Notes under the pieces: model-generated
What the model was told of the DNA's origin: nothing
Database searches by the model: none
What the model saw: only the letters and a program-made list of their open reading frames with translations
Made by a program: the position numbers and the translations under genes
Shown here: positions 43,444-52,122 of the stretch, one piece after another
How positions within the stretch are numbered: the stretch's first letter is position 1
Layout: every line of letters begins with the position of its first letter
NCBI RefSeq assembly: GCF_014653175.1
Contig: NZ_BNAG01000006.1
Location: 44,776 to 108,775 of the forward strand
DNA: 64,000 nt
DNA from: Roseivirga thermotolerans
GTDB lineage: Bacteria > Bacteroidota > Bacteroidia > Cytophagales > Cyclobacteriaceae
Direction: 5' to 3'

Positions 43444-44046
43444 ATGAAGAAGTTTACTTTGATTTTCGCCTTAGCATTTATTTCTCATTTGGCACTGGCT
43501 CAAAATGGAGCCTTTGGCCCCAGATTCAGTTTGCTATCTACAGAACTTTCACTTTCTGAAAATGTGAACAATGCCCAGTCTGGCGATGCAGAGTTTGGCT
43601 ATCAGTTTGGGGTTTTTGCCCGTATTGGTATTCGCAAGTCGGTTATGCTAATGCCGGAAATTCTATTCTCCGATACCCAGGCAACTATTTCTAATAATAA
43701 TCAGCGGGCCGATCTTGACTTCAACCAAATTAATGTGCCATTCAATTTTGGCGTAAAACTGCTTTTCCTAAGACTTCAGGTAGGGCCTTCGTTCAATTTC
43801 ATTACTAAAGCAGAGAGCAACCTGAATGGAACCATTCAAGACATTAGCGACAACTATCGTAAAGCAACGGTTGGTTATCAGGTGGGAGTAGGCATGGACT
43901 TGCTCAACCTTTTTGCACTTGACTTAAAGTATGATGGTGCTTTGCAAGATATTAATAAGCAAAGTGTACTAGGTTTCGAGTCAGATCAACGCCAAAAGAT
44001 GTTGGTGTTTTCCGTAGGCCTAAAACTAGTGAGTGGTAAGAAATAA
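43444..44046 (+). CDS. Outer-membrane beta-barrel protein (tandem copy 2)
   Basis: 200 residues from the ATG at 43444; an in-frame GTG at 43438 adds two residues. The signal peptide is MKKFTLIFALAFISHLALAQ. It carries the same landmarks as copy 1: FGPRFSLLSTELSL, DAEFGYQFGVFARI, MPEILFSDTQATI, INVPFNFGVKLLFLRLQVGP, ATVGYQVGVGMDLLNLFALD and MLVFSVGLKLVS. It is probably a tandem duplicate of 42674-43264 that has since diverged. No partner gene suggests a specific job. Confidence 0.87.
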   Translation: MKKFTLIFALAFISHLALAQNGAFGPRFSLLSTELSLSENVNNAQSGDAEFGYQFGVFARIGIRKSVMLMPEILFSDTQATISNNNQRADLDFNQINVPFNFGVKLLFLRLQVGPSFNFITKAESNLNGTIQDISDNYRKATVGYQVGVGMDLLNLFALDLKYDGALQDINKQSVLGFESDQRQKMLVFSVGLKLVSGKK

Positions 44047-44070
44047 ATCCTATACTATAAAAGAACCCAA

Positions 44071-44107
44071 AAAGAAAGGAAGCCTATATGGCTTCCTTTC
44101 TTTTTTT
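44071..44107. terminator. Bidirectional terminator overlapping the end of bioB
   Basis: A 14-bp perfect stem (AAAGAAAGGAAGCC / GGCTTCCTTTCTTT) has a TATAT loop. On the plus strand it ends in a T run (TTTT) for the beta-barrel gene. On the minus strand the T run is TTTTT after the bioB stop. The bioB stop codon TAG (44084-44086) lies in the loop side, and the last bioB codons encode one arm. Confidence 0.88.
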
Positions 44108-45187
44108 ATTGGCCTTTTTGGTGGCTTCTACGTTCTTCTCAATTCTGTGACCCGGTCGGCTCCATTTTACTTTTTCGCCCTCCGGAGGAGTAGTTTCCTC
44201 AACAGGTAGCGGTTGCGGCTTGGCTCCTTTTGCATAGGGTTTCATTGGGTTAATGCCCAGAATTTTAAAGAGCTCCATGTCTTCGTTTACATCTGGGTTT
44301 GGAGTGGTAAGTAGTTTGTCTCCGGCAAAGATAGACCCTGCTCCGGCAAAGAAACAGAAAGCCTGGCCCTCTTTACTCATTTCCGTTCTTCCGGCCGAAA
44401 GCCTCACGGTGGTAGAAGGTAGAACAATTCGTGTGGTAGCTACCATGCGGATCATATCCCAAATAGGCACAACTTCCTGCTCCTCCAGTGGGGTGCCTTC
44501 TACGGAAACCAAGGCATTAATTGGTACCGACTCCGGGTGAGGGCTCAGCGATGAAAGAGCCACCAGCATGCCTGCACGGTCTTCAATAGACTCGCCCATG
44601 CCTATAATTCCGCCACTGCATACCGTAACATTCGTTTTTCTAACATTTTTAAGGGTTTCCAGCCGGTCTTCCCACCCTCGTGTAGAAATAATCTCTTTGT
44701 AATACTCTTCAGAAGAGTCCAGATTATGATTATAGGCATATAGACCGGCTTCGGCCAATCGTTGTGCCTGATTTTCTGTGAGCATGCCCAGGGTGCAGCA
44801 TACCTCCATGTCAAGGGAGTTAATGGTGCGCACCATATCCAAAACCTGATCAAACTCAGGGCCGTCTTCCACGTTTCTCCACGCAGCTCCCATGCATACC
44901 CGAGAAGAACCTGAGGCTTTAGCTCGTAGTGCCTGGGCTTTCACCTGTTCTACCGACATCAGGTCGTTGGTTTCAATATCGGTATGGTATCGGGCAGCCT
45001 GAGGGCAATAAGCACAGTCTTCGGGGCATCCTCCGGTTTTAATGGATAGCAGGGTACTAACCTGTACCTCGTTTGGGTTGTGATATTTTCTGTGGATAGT
45101 GGCAGCTTCATAGACCAGGTCGAGCAGTGGTCTGTTATAGATGTCAAGAATTTCCTCTTTCGTCCAGTCGTGTCTTAGTTCACTCAT
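44084..45187 (-). CDS. bioB: Biotin synthase
   Basis: 367 residues from the ATG at 45187; a TTG at 45244 would add 19 residues (MLLELRLPLTILPTLKQE) unlike the family and is rejected. A radical SAM enzyme that inserts sulfur into dethiobiotin. The [4Fe-4S] motif is GGCPEDCAYCPQ (C54, C58, C61). Further landmarks: CMGAAWRNVED, EVCCTLGMLTENQA, AYNHNLDSSEEYY, GIIGMGESIEDRAGML, and the [2Fe-2S] Arg in LSAGRTEM. The basic C-terminal tail (KKANKKRKEAI) is encoded by the terminator arm and is longer than the roughly 330-350-residue norm. Confidence 0.95.
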   Translation of the reverse strand: MSELRHDWTKEEILDIYNRPLLDLVYEAATIHRKYHNPNEVQVSTLLSIKTGGCPEDCAYCPQAARYHTDIETNDLMSVEQVKAQALRAKASGSSRVCMGAAWRNVEDGPEFDQVLDMVRTINSLDMEVCCTLGMLTENQAQRLAEAGLYAYNHNLDSSEEYYKEIISTRGWEDRLETLKNVRKTNVTVCSGGIIGMGESIEDRAGMLVALSSLSPHPESVPINALVSVEGTPLEEQEVVPIWDMIRMVATTRIVLPSTTVRLSAGRTEMSKEGQAFCFFAGAGSIFAGDKLLTTPNPDVNEDMELFKILGINPMKPYAKGAKPQPLPVEETTPPEGEKVKWSRPGHRIEKNVEATKKANKKRKEAI

Positions 45188-45248
45188 GTATTCTTGCTTA
45201 AGAGTTGGCAAAATAGTTAGGGGCAACCTCAACTCCAATAACAAACCC

Positions 45249-45256
45249 TATATTTG
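45249..45256 (+). promoter_or_regulatory. Possible -7 element of the folK gene
   Basis: TATATTTG, matching TAnnTTTG, only six bases before the ATG. No good -33 TTTG at the right distance is seen. If used, the transcript would be leaderless or nearly so. Confidence 0.35.
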
Positions 45257-45261
45257 CAGCC

Positions 45262-45756
45262 ATGTCGGGAATTTACCTCTTGTTAGGATCAAATATTGGG
45301 AGAAGGGCTAAGAACCTGGAAAGAGCCAGGGAAATGATTGTAAGCCACGGGATTACCATAAAAAAGGAGTCGGAGATTTATGAAACAGCGGCCTGGGGGA
45401 ACGAAGATCAGGAAGATTTTCTTAATCAGGTAATTGAGGTAGAAACTTCTAAATCGCCCCAAAGACTACTCAAAATTTCTCAGCTAATAGAAAATGAAAT
45501 GGGTAGAGTTCGTTATGAGAAGTGGGGTAAACGACTCATTGACATTGATTTACTATACTTCAACGATTTGGTTTTTCAAGAGGCCGATCTTACGCTGCCG
45601 CATCCGGGAATTGCCGATCGCAGATTCACTTTAATCCCTTTGGTAGAGATAGCCCCTGATTTTGTTCATCCTGAACTCCAAAAGACCCAACACGAACTGC
45701 TGAACGATTGCCCTGATACTCTTGAAGTAAAGGCTTTTGCACCACAGCAGGGGTAA
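45262..45756 (+). CDS. folK: 2-amino-4-hydroxy-6-hydroxymethyldihydropteridine pyrophosphokinase
   Basis: 164 residues. The enzyme transfers pyrophosphate from ATP to the pterin in folate synthesis. Landmarks: YLLLGSNIGRRAKNL at the start, YETAAWGNEDQEDFLNQVI, RYEKWGKRLIDIDLLYF with the catalytic Asp pair, and LTLPHPGIADRRFTLIPLVE. The length matches the family. It is divergent from bioB with 74 bases between the starts. The end (FAPQQG) is followed by a 263-base spacer that contains a distant terminator. Confidence 0.95.
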   Translation: MSGIYLLLGSNIGRRAKNLERAREMIVSHGITIKKESEIYETAAWGNEDQEDFLNQVIEVETSKSPQRLLKISQLIENEMGRVRYEKWGKRLIDIDLLYFNDLVFQEADLTLPHPGIADRRFTLIPLVEIAPDFVHPELQKTQHELLNDCPDTLEVKAFAPQQG

Positions 45757-46019
45757 TCTACAGGTTTTTCAGAAAGGGTTGTCACCCCAATACTGTTGAG
45801 TTACGGCAATGCTATGAGCAACGGGAGTGGAGGCTTGTTTCAGCCCCAAATTAAAGATACAGGTGCTATTGCTTTACTCTTTCTTCTGTAGGGTGAGGCC
45901 AATTCATTGCAACCTATCTACTCATGTACTCCTGTTGTCGATAACTTATGTTCAGTTATCGATTTTTAACTCATTGATTCTAAGTGAAATAGTAGATTGA
46001 AGCATAAAACGATACGACT
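45757..46019. other. 263-base spacer after folK with a distal terminator
   Basis: No gene of convincing coding character is seen. It contains GGGT-tgtc-ACCC near its start and a clear terminator at 45938-45967, 181 bases after the folK stop. The segment may be a long 3' untranslated region or hold a small RNA. Confidence 0.5.
45938..45967 (+). terminator. Terminator in the folK-46020 spacer
   Basis: TCGATAACT / AGTTATCGA stem with a seven-base loop, followed by TTTTT. It may end folK transcripts, an unknown small RNA, or act as an attenuator before the 125-residue gene 53 bases on. Confidence 0.75.
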
Positions 46020-46397
46020 ATGGAACAAAGAGATCAGGAATTTTACAATGTGTTTAAAAAGTATAAGGCACTAAAAAAAATGAAAGACACCTCTCACCTG
46101 GCCATGCAAACGTACTTTGCCAAGCGTCTTGAGGCTCTTCAGCTATTTTTCGATAGACTCCATGGGGCGCGACTCAGAGACAGGCTTTTTGAAGTGTATG
46201 ATGAGCTCTGTCCGGACGATGAGATCAAGGATATTTTGGAGTACTTTTCGTTGAAAGAAGACGAGCGCGGGGTTCAGGTATCGGCATACGACTTCCCCGG
46301 AGTGCAAGCTACAGTGAGCATCAGGTTGTTTCCTATGCGCATAGAAATGAAAAGCCTTACGACCGACTACAAAGAAGTTCTCTGGAGTGCAGCATAA
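46020..46397 (+). CDS. Unknown 125-residue cytoplasmic protein
   Basis: Not recognised. No signal peptide or membrane segment. A basic, helical N-half (QEFYNVFKKYKALKKMKDTS, TYFAKRLEALQLFFDRLHGA) is followed by an acidic segment (DELCPDDEIKDILEYFSLKE) and a beta-rich tail (VQVSAYDFPGVQATVSIRLF, RIEMKSLTTDYKEV). It stands alone: a terminator lies upstream, and the convergent esterase gene begins just past its stop. Coding is supported by codon use and a clear start context. Confidence 0.6.
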   Translation: MEQRDQEFYNVFKKYKALKKMKDTSHLAMQTYFAKRLEALQLFFDRLHGARLRDRLFEVYDELCPDDEIKDILEYFSLKEDERGVQVSAYDFPGVQATVSIRLFPMRIEMKSLTTDYKEVLWSAA

Positions 46398-46409
46398 GGC
46401 TTTCTGTGT

Positions 46410-47267
46410 CTAATACTGATGAAATGCGTCTGAAACGAACTTAAGTACAACAGGCAAAGATTCACGCCAGTAGGTCCATGTGTGTCCTCCATCGCGAACT
46501 CTATATTCATGCGGTATCTCTTTTTTCTTCATTGCAATGTGCACCAGGCTGTTGCCTTCATAAAGAAAGTCGTCATCACCACAGTCTATAAACCACCGCA
46601 CCGAACTAATTTGTTTAGGATCCCCATCTTCTATTAAAGAAATGGCATTGTGTCTTTTGAAATAGGCCTCTATTTCTTCATCAGAGGCCTTGAGGTTCAT
46701 GCGTTTTACCTGCTCTTTAAACTGTTCTAAAGATAATGGGCCCACATAGGCACTCAGGGGTGCTGCAGAAGAGAACAAGTCCGGGCGATGCATAGCATAC
46801 ATAAAAGTGCCTCCGCCTCCCATAGAAAGTCCGGAAATAGCCCTGTATCTTTTTTCTTTCTTTATTCTATAGTTGTTTTCTACATAGGGCATCAGTTCTT
46901 CAAAAAAGAAATCTTCATAACGCCAGTCGGTTTGAGGTACATTGAAGTAGCCCATTTGGCCGGTTTTTGCATCGGGCATTACAATAATCATTGGAGTGGC
47001 AGTTCCGTCTTTTATGGCCTGATCGGTAATTCGCAATACTTCGCCAAACTGCACCCAACCCGTCTGATCGTCTCCTGCTCCGTGAAGCAGATACAATACG
47101 GGGTAGCTTCTTTCAGAAGTTTCGTAGTCGGGAGGAAGGTATATGGCAAACTTTCGGTCCATTTTAAGTATTTCACTTTTCATGGATAGGTTGTCGAATA
47201 CTTTGCCGGTTTGTGCCGAAAGGCATCCGGCAATGCAAAGGAGGATGATAATGAAGCGCGTTTTCAT
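46410..47267 (-). CDS. Secreted alpha/beta-hydrolase, esterase-D/enterochelin-esterase-like
   Basis: 285 residues from the ATG at 47267; longer frames upstream add 34 residues with no signal sequence. A signal peptide (MKTRFIIILLCIAGCLSAQ) is followed by the esterase fold: YLPPDYETSERSYPVLYLLH, the nucleophile elbow GLSMGGGG with S148, DCGDDDFLY (acid) and GGHTW (His). Close relatives are putative esterases and feruloyl esterases of the Esterase family. It is predicted periplasmic or outer-membrane-associated; the substrate is unknown. Confidence 0.85.
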   Translation of the reverse strand: MKTRFIIILLCIAGCLSAQTGKVFDNLSMKSEILKMDRKFAIYLPPDYETSERSYPVLYLLHGAGDDQTGWVQFGEVLRITDQAIKDGTATPMIIVMPDAKTGQMGYFNVPQTDWRYEDFFFEELMPYVENNYRIKKEKRYRAISGLSMGGGGTFMYAMHRPDLFSSAAPLSAYVGPLSLEQFKEQVKRMNLKASDEEIEAYFKRHNAISLIEDGDPKQISSVRWFIDCGDDDFLYEGNSLVHIAMKKKEIPHEYRVRDGGHTWTYWRESLPVVLKFVSDAFHQY

Positions 47268-47628
47268 AAGTTTTAATTTTGATGGATTTACCTGAGGTCG
47301 TTGTAAGGGAGGGCCAAACTTCAAATGCGGCCTATTTTTCCCAATGGAGTTTTTTCTTACAAACAACACACAGGCTGATCAGGAATTTCCAGAAAAGGCA
47401 AGTCAATCACAATAGACATGTTATGAGCGGAAGGACAGAATGGGCCGATTTTTTTGTTAAGCCTTTGAGAAGTGAAAGGCAGAGGGAGGCTATTGGTTTA
47501 CAAAAAAAAAGGTGACACAAAGATCGAAGAAAACATCATTCAAAATTTGCTGGTTGGCTGACAGCTCTTCAGAATGAAGCTAAAACGATTTTTGTGACAC
47601 CCTCTCTGGGTTTTTTCTTAAGGTCAAA
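47268..47628. other. 361-base gene-free spacer between the esterase and fabD genes
   Basis: No gene is supported. A 78-codon plus-strand frame at 47279-47515 has no family features and is taken as chance. The stretch holds a run of nine or more A near 47503-47512 and two copies of GTGACAC. Both flanking genes read on the minus strand: fabD reads into this space and the esterase starts at its other end. Confidence 0.7.
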
Positions 47629-48501
47629 CTAGATGCTATCTACCTCAGCCTCTCTGTGGATTTTTTTCACCAGACCTTGCAGCACTTTACCCGGCCCCGA
47701 TTCAATAAATTGGGTGGCTCCATCAGCCACCATTGCCTGAACAGATTGAGTCCAGCGCACTGGGGCAGTCAACTGAATTTTGAGATTTTCTTTGATCTCA
47801 TCAATGTCTGTAGAAGCTTTGGCTGTAACGTTCTGATAAATGGGGCAAATTCCTTTATTAAATACGGTCGAATCGATGGCTTTTTCCAACTCCTCGCGAG
47901 CGGGTTCCATTAAGGGTGAGTGAAACGCGCCCCCCACAGGTAAGGGAAGGGCTCTTTTTGCTCCTGCTTCTTTGGCCGCTTCACAAGCTAGCTCTATACC
48001 TTTGTGGCTTCCGGAAATCACCAATTGGCCCGGACAGTTGTAGTTGGCAGCAACGACAACCTCGTCAATATCATTACATATTTTTTCTACTACGGCATCT
48101 TCAAGACCCAGAATGGCCGCCATGGTAGAAGGGTTTGTTTCACAGGCCTTCTGCATGGCCATGGCTCTTTGCGACACCAGCTTTAGGCCGTCTTCAAAAG
48201 AAAGTACTCCGCTGGCCACAAGTGCCGAAAACTCTCCCAGAGAGTGACCGGCTACCATATCGGGCTTAAATGAATCGGAGATTTTGGCCAATACAACGGA
48301 GTGTAAGAAAATGGCCGGTTGGGTTACCTTGGTTTGTTTCAGTTCTTCATCGGTACCGTTAAACATAATGTCGGTAATTCTGAAGCCTAGAATTTCGTTG
48401 GCCTTTTCCAATAGTCTCTTAGCTTCTTCAGAAGACTCGTATAAGTCTTTCGCCATTCCGGGGAATTGTGCTCCCTGACCTGGGAAAACATATGCTTTCA
48501 T
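47629..48501 (-). CDS. fabD: Malonyl CoA-ACP transacylase
   Basis: 290 residues. It loads malonyl onto acyl carrier protein for fatty acid synthesis. Landmarks: YVFPGQGAQFPGMAKDLY at the start, QPAIFLHSV, the nucleophile GHSLGEFSALV (S87), the malonyl-binding RAMAMQ, and PVGGAFHSPLM with catalytic H194. The end is IESGPGKVLQGLVKKI. The length is right for FabD. It is preceded by a DCC gene on the same strand with 42 bases between them and has its own promoter-like sequence. Confidence 0.95.
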   Translation of the reverse strand: MKAYVFPGQGAQFPGMAKDLYESSEEAKRLLEKANEILGFRITDIMFNGTDEELKQTKVTQPAIFLHSVVLAKISDSFKPDMVAGHSLGEFSALVASGVLSFEDGLKLVSQRAMAMQKACETNPSTMAAILGLEDAVVEKICNDIDEVVVAANYNCPGQLVISGSHKGIELACEAAKEAGAKRALPLPVGGAFHSPLMEPAREELEKAIDSTVFNKGICPIYQNVTAKASTDIDEIKENLKIQLTAPVRWTQSVQAMVADGATQFIESGPGKVLQGLVKKIHREAEVDSI

Positions 48502-48524
48502 ATACTGTGATTTAATTTGGGGAA

Positions 48525-48557
48525 CAAAATTAAGGATAAATCCTTAGGCCTCAACAA
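48525..48557 (-). promoter_or_regulatory. Possible promoter of fabD
   Basis: Minus-strand TAATTTTG at 48525-48532 and TTTG at 48554-48557 with a 21-base spacer, slightly longer than ideal. The upstream box overlaps the end of the DCC gene. Confidence 0.4.
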
Positions 48558-48945
48558 AGCGTGCTTTTAGCTCAGGGGTGGGCATGCGGCAACTGTCTCT
48601 TTTACCCCACCATTTATAGCGATTTTTGGCAATTATGTCGTAAACCCCGTGTCTTATAAATGGCGGAATGATTATGAAGATATAGAGCAGAGGATATAGG
48701 CCCGATAGTTTTTTGGCAATGCGCAAGGCTGCAGAGCTTTTTTTGTAAACCTTGCCACCTGAGAGCAACACAAGGCTATCAAATTCGGCCTGATCATAGC
48801 CTAATTCTTTCAGCTTTTTTTGACCAAAATCTGATTGTAGTGCGGCAAACCTAAAATGACCTTTTGGATCGTGGTCGATAATGAAATTGACCGAACTGTT
48901 GCAAAGGTTGCATACCCCATCAAAAAGCAGAATGTCTTTTTGCAC
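48544..48945 (-). CDS. DCC-family thiol-disulfide oxidoreductase (DUF393)
   Basis: 133 residues. The motif LLFDGVCNLC (D9, C12, C15) gives the DCC name. It is followed by VNFIIDHD, FRFAALQSDFGQ, DSLVLLSGGKVYKKSSAALR and a C-terminal part with YDIIAKNRYKWWGKRDSCRM, all typical. Family members are thioredoxin-like proteins of uncertain substrate. A hydrophobic run (YPLLYIFIIIPPFI) hints at membrane contact. The GTG start overlaps the stop of the large adhesin-like gene (TAGTG), indicating coupled translation. Confidence 0.9.
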   Translation of the reverse strand: MQKDILLFDGVCNLCNSSVNFIIDHDPKGHFRFAALQSDFGQKKLKELGYDQAEFDSLVLLSGGKVYKKSSAALRIAKKLSGLYPLLYIFIIIPPFIRHGVYDIIAKNRYKWWGKRDSCRMPTPELKARFVEA

Positions 48946-51812
48946 TATCGAATAATTTTTACCCAGTTTTTAAACTCTTGTTTCCTTTTTGAAGGATCCA
49001 ATACGTCAAAGGTAACAGTGGCGGTATAATAGTAAGTTCCGCTAGGCAGTTCCACACCGTTTTTGTCGCGTCCATCCCAGTCAATAAATAGGTTGGGCTC
49101 GCCTGTTCCGCGGGTGGTATAATTGAATATTTCTGTGCCCCCCCATCGGTCGAATACCCGGAACTCTACCGAGCTTACAAATCGCGGACATTTGCCATTA
49201 GGTTGGTCAAAAGCCCTGAAAGTATCATTGATACCATCACCGTTAGGGGTGAAGGTGTTGGGTAGTTCGTAGTATGGACAGTTGTCAAAACAAATAGGAT
49301 CGCTCAGTTCGCTTTCGTTATTGCTTCGGTCTAGTGCCGAAATTTTGTAACAACCTTTTATAGAGTTAAGACCGGTGTGTCGGAAGGTGGTTTGAGTACT
49401 TGTTCCCACCAGTTCATAGTCGGCTTCGGCACCGGTTGGTGAATAATAAATGTTATAGCGGGCAATATCGTTTTGTGTGTCTTGAACGGTCCAGTTAAGC
49501 GTATTGGTAAAGTTGGCAAAACCACAAGGTTCAGTACTTAGCCTGTCGCAGTTCTCATTGTCAACAATCAGCAGAGGTCCGTCCGGTCCAATGATTTCTT
49601 TGCCATTATCGGGGTCTTTGTCTATGATTGGTTTTTCTGGTGCCTCTTCATCATTGGGCTGTACACAGATTTTTTGAGAGTCGTTAATGAGGGGAGCCGG
49701 AATAATGGGATTTCCGTAGCTACCCCGGGTAGTCACAAAATAGCAGTACTCTCGGTCTTCTTTTAATTCTATACCATTAAAGCTGCCATCATCGTGGTAC
49801 TTCAAGCCTTGTGAGGTAACCAGAGCACTGTCTATGAGCACAAAGTTGTCTACATCTTCTGCCGCGGCATCTGTTCTGTTTCTGTAAATAAGATGGTAGG
49901 GGCTGCTTTGCACCTGATTGGACCAGGGCACATCGGCCGTCCAGGAGAGGTCTATGGACTTTACATTGCCAAAGGCATCGAGCCATACGGAAGAAGCCGT
50001 AGAAGAACTATCAATCAGGTTGTTTCCTGCATCATAGAACCTTACCTGATAGTGATAGGGTCGGTCTTTGGTGTTTAAGCCGGTGTCGGTAAACACAGTG
50101 TCTTGTGTAGAAGTGAGCAGGGTTCTGTTGCTGCCTCCATTCTGGCCGGTATAGCGGATTAGCTCATAGGTATAGGGGCCGGGAAAAAGGGTTTGGTCTA
50201 TTTCTAATGGCGAGGTCCAGCGCACATACATTTCTCCGTTGGTGTTGTCTGTGGCTTCTACCGAAACATTGGTTATGGTTGGCACATCGAGCGGTATGGT
50301 TACACACACTTCTGCAGAGGCGTAACTCGTTCCGCCTTCAGGCAAAGGGAATTCTGCCACAATGCGGTAGCAGTAATTAACTCCGGGCCGAAGGTCATTG
50401 TCGTCCAGATACGAAGTCTCGCTTACGGCTACATCGTCAATGAGTTCGTAGCCGGAATTGGCCGGTATGCCCACGTTACAATGTTCGGGCTGAAAGTCGT
50501 AGCTCTCTACCCTCCGGTAAATTTCGATTCTCGGGTTTAGGTTGCCTCCAACGTAGTTGTCCCAATTTAACTCTATAGACTGCCCGGTGACAATATTGGC
50601 AGTGAGGCCTTTGGGTGCCGGTGCCACCACAGTAACGTTCCAACGTTTAAAGTCGGTCAGGTTTGGGGCATCCGGGTCAAACGGATCGTCAGTAATTTTA
50701 AACTGTACTTCGTATGGTCTTCTTCGAACGTGCGAAAGGTTAGTCTGCCATTTGAAAAGGTATTCGGCAGGTTGCGGCCTAAAGTCTCTGTCTTGAGACA
50801 TATCGGGCAGGTTAAAAAACTGAGCGGGTGATGAATTTACTCTAAATGGCCCACCAAAAGACTCTACGAGGATGTCGTTATTGTCGGGGTCGGTTCCACG
50901 AATAACAGCTTCTAACAGTTGGCCTGCTTCAATACAGGTGTCTGCCGGAACTTCGAGCAATGGCCTTTCATTGTCGCAATCTTCTATGAGAATCTGCATG
51001 TCTCGGGTTACGTAGCCCAGCAGTTCATAGCGCCCGGTGAGTTCAGAATATCTCCATTCTTCTATGATAAAGGCAATGTTGTATTCACCGGCAAACTCCG
51101 GTGCATCCCAAATCATATCTCCCGTTATTGGGTCTATACTAAAGTTGGTGGGGGTGCCTCCATCTTCTCGGATTTTGCTTATGCTGGGGTCGTCTAGCGG
51201 AAGATAAGGAATAACCTCCGTGCCGCGGTCTTGCAGGGGAACAACCATTTTGTAGGCCAGGCTGTCTCCGTCCGGGTCATAGGCCCCGGGGTTGTGGATA
51301 AATCGTGCTCCCACACAGCCTCTATCTATTGGCGGAATGGTTAGTTGTGGGGTGCCATTTACATCCAATCCCGGATCGATACGGATAACGGTTTCGATGT
51401 GGAAAGGAATACTGTCGGAGGTTGCTCCTCCAAGGTTAATGATTCCTCCATTTCGGTTTTCTTCGGTATAGCTCACCACAAACACTCCCGGTCCATCAAA
51501 GGTGTGTTCCCAGGAAATGGTAACTTTTTCGGTCTGATGGCCAATGGGCGTAATAATGAACCGGCCTTCTACCGAGGCGGCTTCCAGTGCGGGCTTGTCT
51601 CTGATAATTCTACCCTGGCCAAAGTTCATAATGCCATTCGACCCCACTTGAATGGACGATTCCGTGTCGCGGTAAATAACCAGGGTAAAGCGATATCTTA
51701 AGCTGGACTGTGATATTCTTACTGCTGTTAGTTCACCAGCTCTAATATGAGTTGCCCAGGCTTCCGTAGCCAGGAAAGTGAGCAATAGGAGCACAAATAT
51801 TTTTCGTAGCAT
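48945..51812 (-). CDS. Large secreted protein with Fn3-like domains and a CHU_C/T9SS type B C-terminus
   Basis: 955 residues. A signal peptide (MLRKIFVLLLLTFLATEAWA) starts a family whose N-terminus reads THIRAGELTAVRISQSSLRY. Middle domains resemble fibronectin type III modules (WNVTVVAPAPKGLTANIVTG, LSWTADVPWSNQV, LNWTVQDTQNDIARYNIYYS). The C-terminal about 90 residues carry the gliding-associated domain: PNTFTPNGDGINDTFRAF, EFRVFDRWGGTEIFN, DWDGRDKNGVELPSGTYYY. This sorting type is used by the type IX system for surface or released proteins. It reads into the DCC gene. Confidence 0.9.
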   Translation of the reverse strand: MLRKIFVLLLLTFLATEAWATHIRAGELTAVRISQSSLRYRFTLVIYRDTESSIQVGSNGIMNFGQGRIIRDKPALEAASVEGRFIITPIGHQTEKVTISWEHTFDGPGVFVVSYTEENRNGGIINLGGATSDSIPFHIETVIRIDPGLDVNGTPQLTIPPIDRGCVGARFIHNPGAYDPDGDSLAYKMVVPLQDRGTEVIPYLPLDDPSISKIREDGGTPTNFSIDPITGDMIWDAPEFAGEYNIAFIIEEWRYSELTGRYELLGYVTRDMQILIEDCDNERPLLEVPADTCIEAGQLLEAVIRGTDPDNNDILVESFGGPFRVNSSPAQFFNLPDMSQDRDFRPQPAEYLFKWQTNLSHVRRRPYEVQFKITDDPFDPDAPNLTDFKRWNVTVVAPAPKGLTANIVTGQSIELNWDNYVGGNLNPRIEIYRRVESYDFQPEHCNVGIPANSGYELIDDVAVSETSYLDDNDLRPGVNYCYRIVAEFPLPEGGTSYASAEVCVTIPLDVPTITNVSVEATDNTNGEMYVRWTSPLEIDQTLFPGPYTYELIRYTGQNGGSNRTLLTSTQDTVFTDTGLNTKDRPYHYQVRFYDAGNNLIDSSSTASSVWLDAFGNVKSIDLSWTADVPWSNQVQSSPYHLIYRNRTDAAAEDVDNFVLIDSALVTSQGLKYHDDGSFNGIELKEDREYCYFVTTRGSYGNPIIPAPLINDSQKICVQPNDEEAPEKPIIDKDPDNGKEIIGPDGPLLIVDNENCDRLSTEPCGFANFTNTLNWTVQDTQNDIARYNIYYSPTGAEADYELVGTSTQTTFRHTGLNSIKGCYKISALDRSNNESELSDPICFDNCPYYELPNTFTPNGDGINDTFRAFDQPNGKCPRFVSSVEFRVFDRWGGTEIFNYTTRGTGEPNLFIDWDGRDKNGVELPSGTYYYTATVTFDVLDPSKRKQEFKNWVKIIR

Positions 51813-52122
51813 AAGATTCTATTGGCCTAAGAAGTTTAACGCGCCAGGGTCACTAAGTTATATCTTCCAACACAAAAAACTGTCATTAGGTTGTAATATC
51901 ACACCTAAGGGAGGCTTTAACCCCACTTGTTTTGGGTGCAATGTCACCAGGCTTAAGTTTTAAGGCAAATTCTCTCCACTTTTTTCTTAAGTAGCAAACA
52001 AAGTATGATCACACTATGTTAGCGGGTTGTTGCTGTTATTTAGAATTGTTCCAAGCATATTTGCTTTTGTTTGGTAACGTTTGAACTGTAATTTTGACCG
52101 GAATTTTAACCATTGAAATTAA
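51813..52122. other. 310-base divergent intergenic region before sdhC
   Basis: It separates the CHU_C protein gene (minus strand) from sdhC (plus strand). The only feature I can support is the sdhC promoter near its right end. A 61-codon frame at 51778-51963 crosses it and is not believed. Confidence 0.6.
52066..52096 (+). promoter_or_regulatory. Promoter of the sdhCAB operon
   Basis: TTTG at 52066-52069, a 19-base spacer and TAATTTTG at 52089-52096: the Bacteroidetes consensus with ideal spacing. It lies 27 bases before the ATG. Confidence 0.7.

Noticed and set aside
45188..45244. 19-residue upstream extension of bioB
   Set aside because: It needs a TTG start and lies in the intergenic region shared with folK; homology starts at the ATG at 45187.
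47279..47515. 78-codon plus-strand frame between the esterase and fabD genes
   Set aside because: It has no family features and sits in a spacer with homopolymer runs; it is probably a chance frame.
49138..49144. Seven-C run in the CHU_C protein gene as a phase-variation site
   Set aside because: It is shorter than the G9 tract and falls in the conserved RWGG motif of the sorting domain, where it is explained by codon use.
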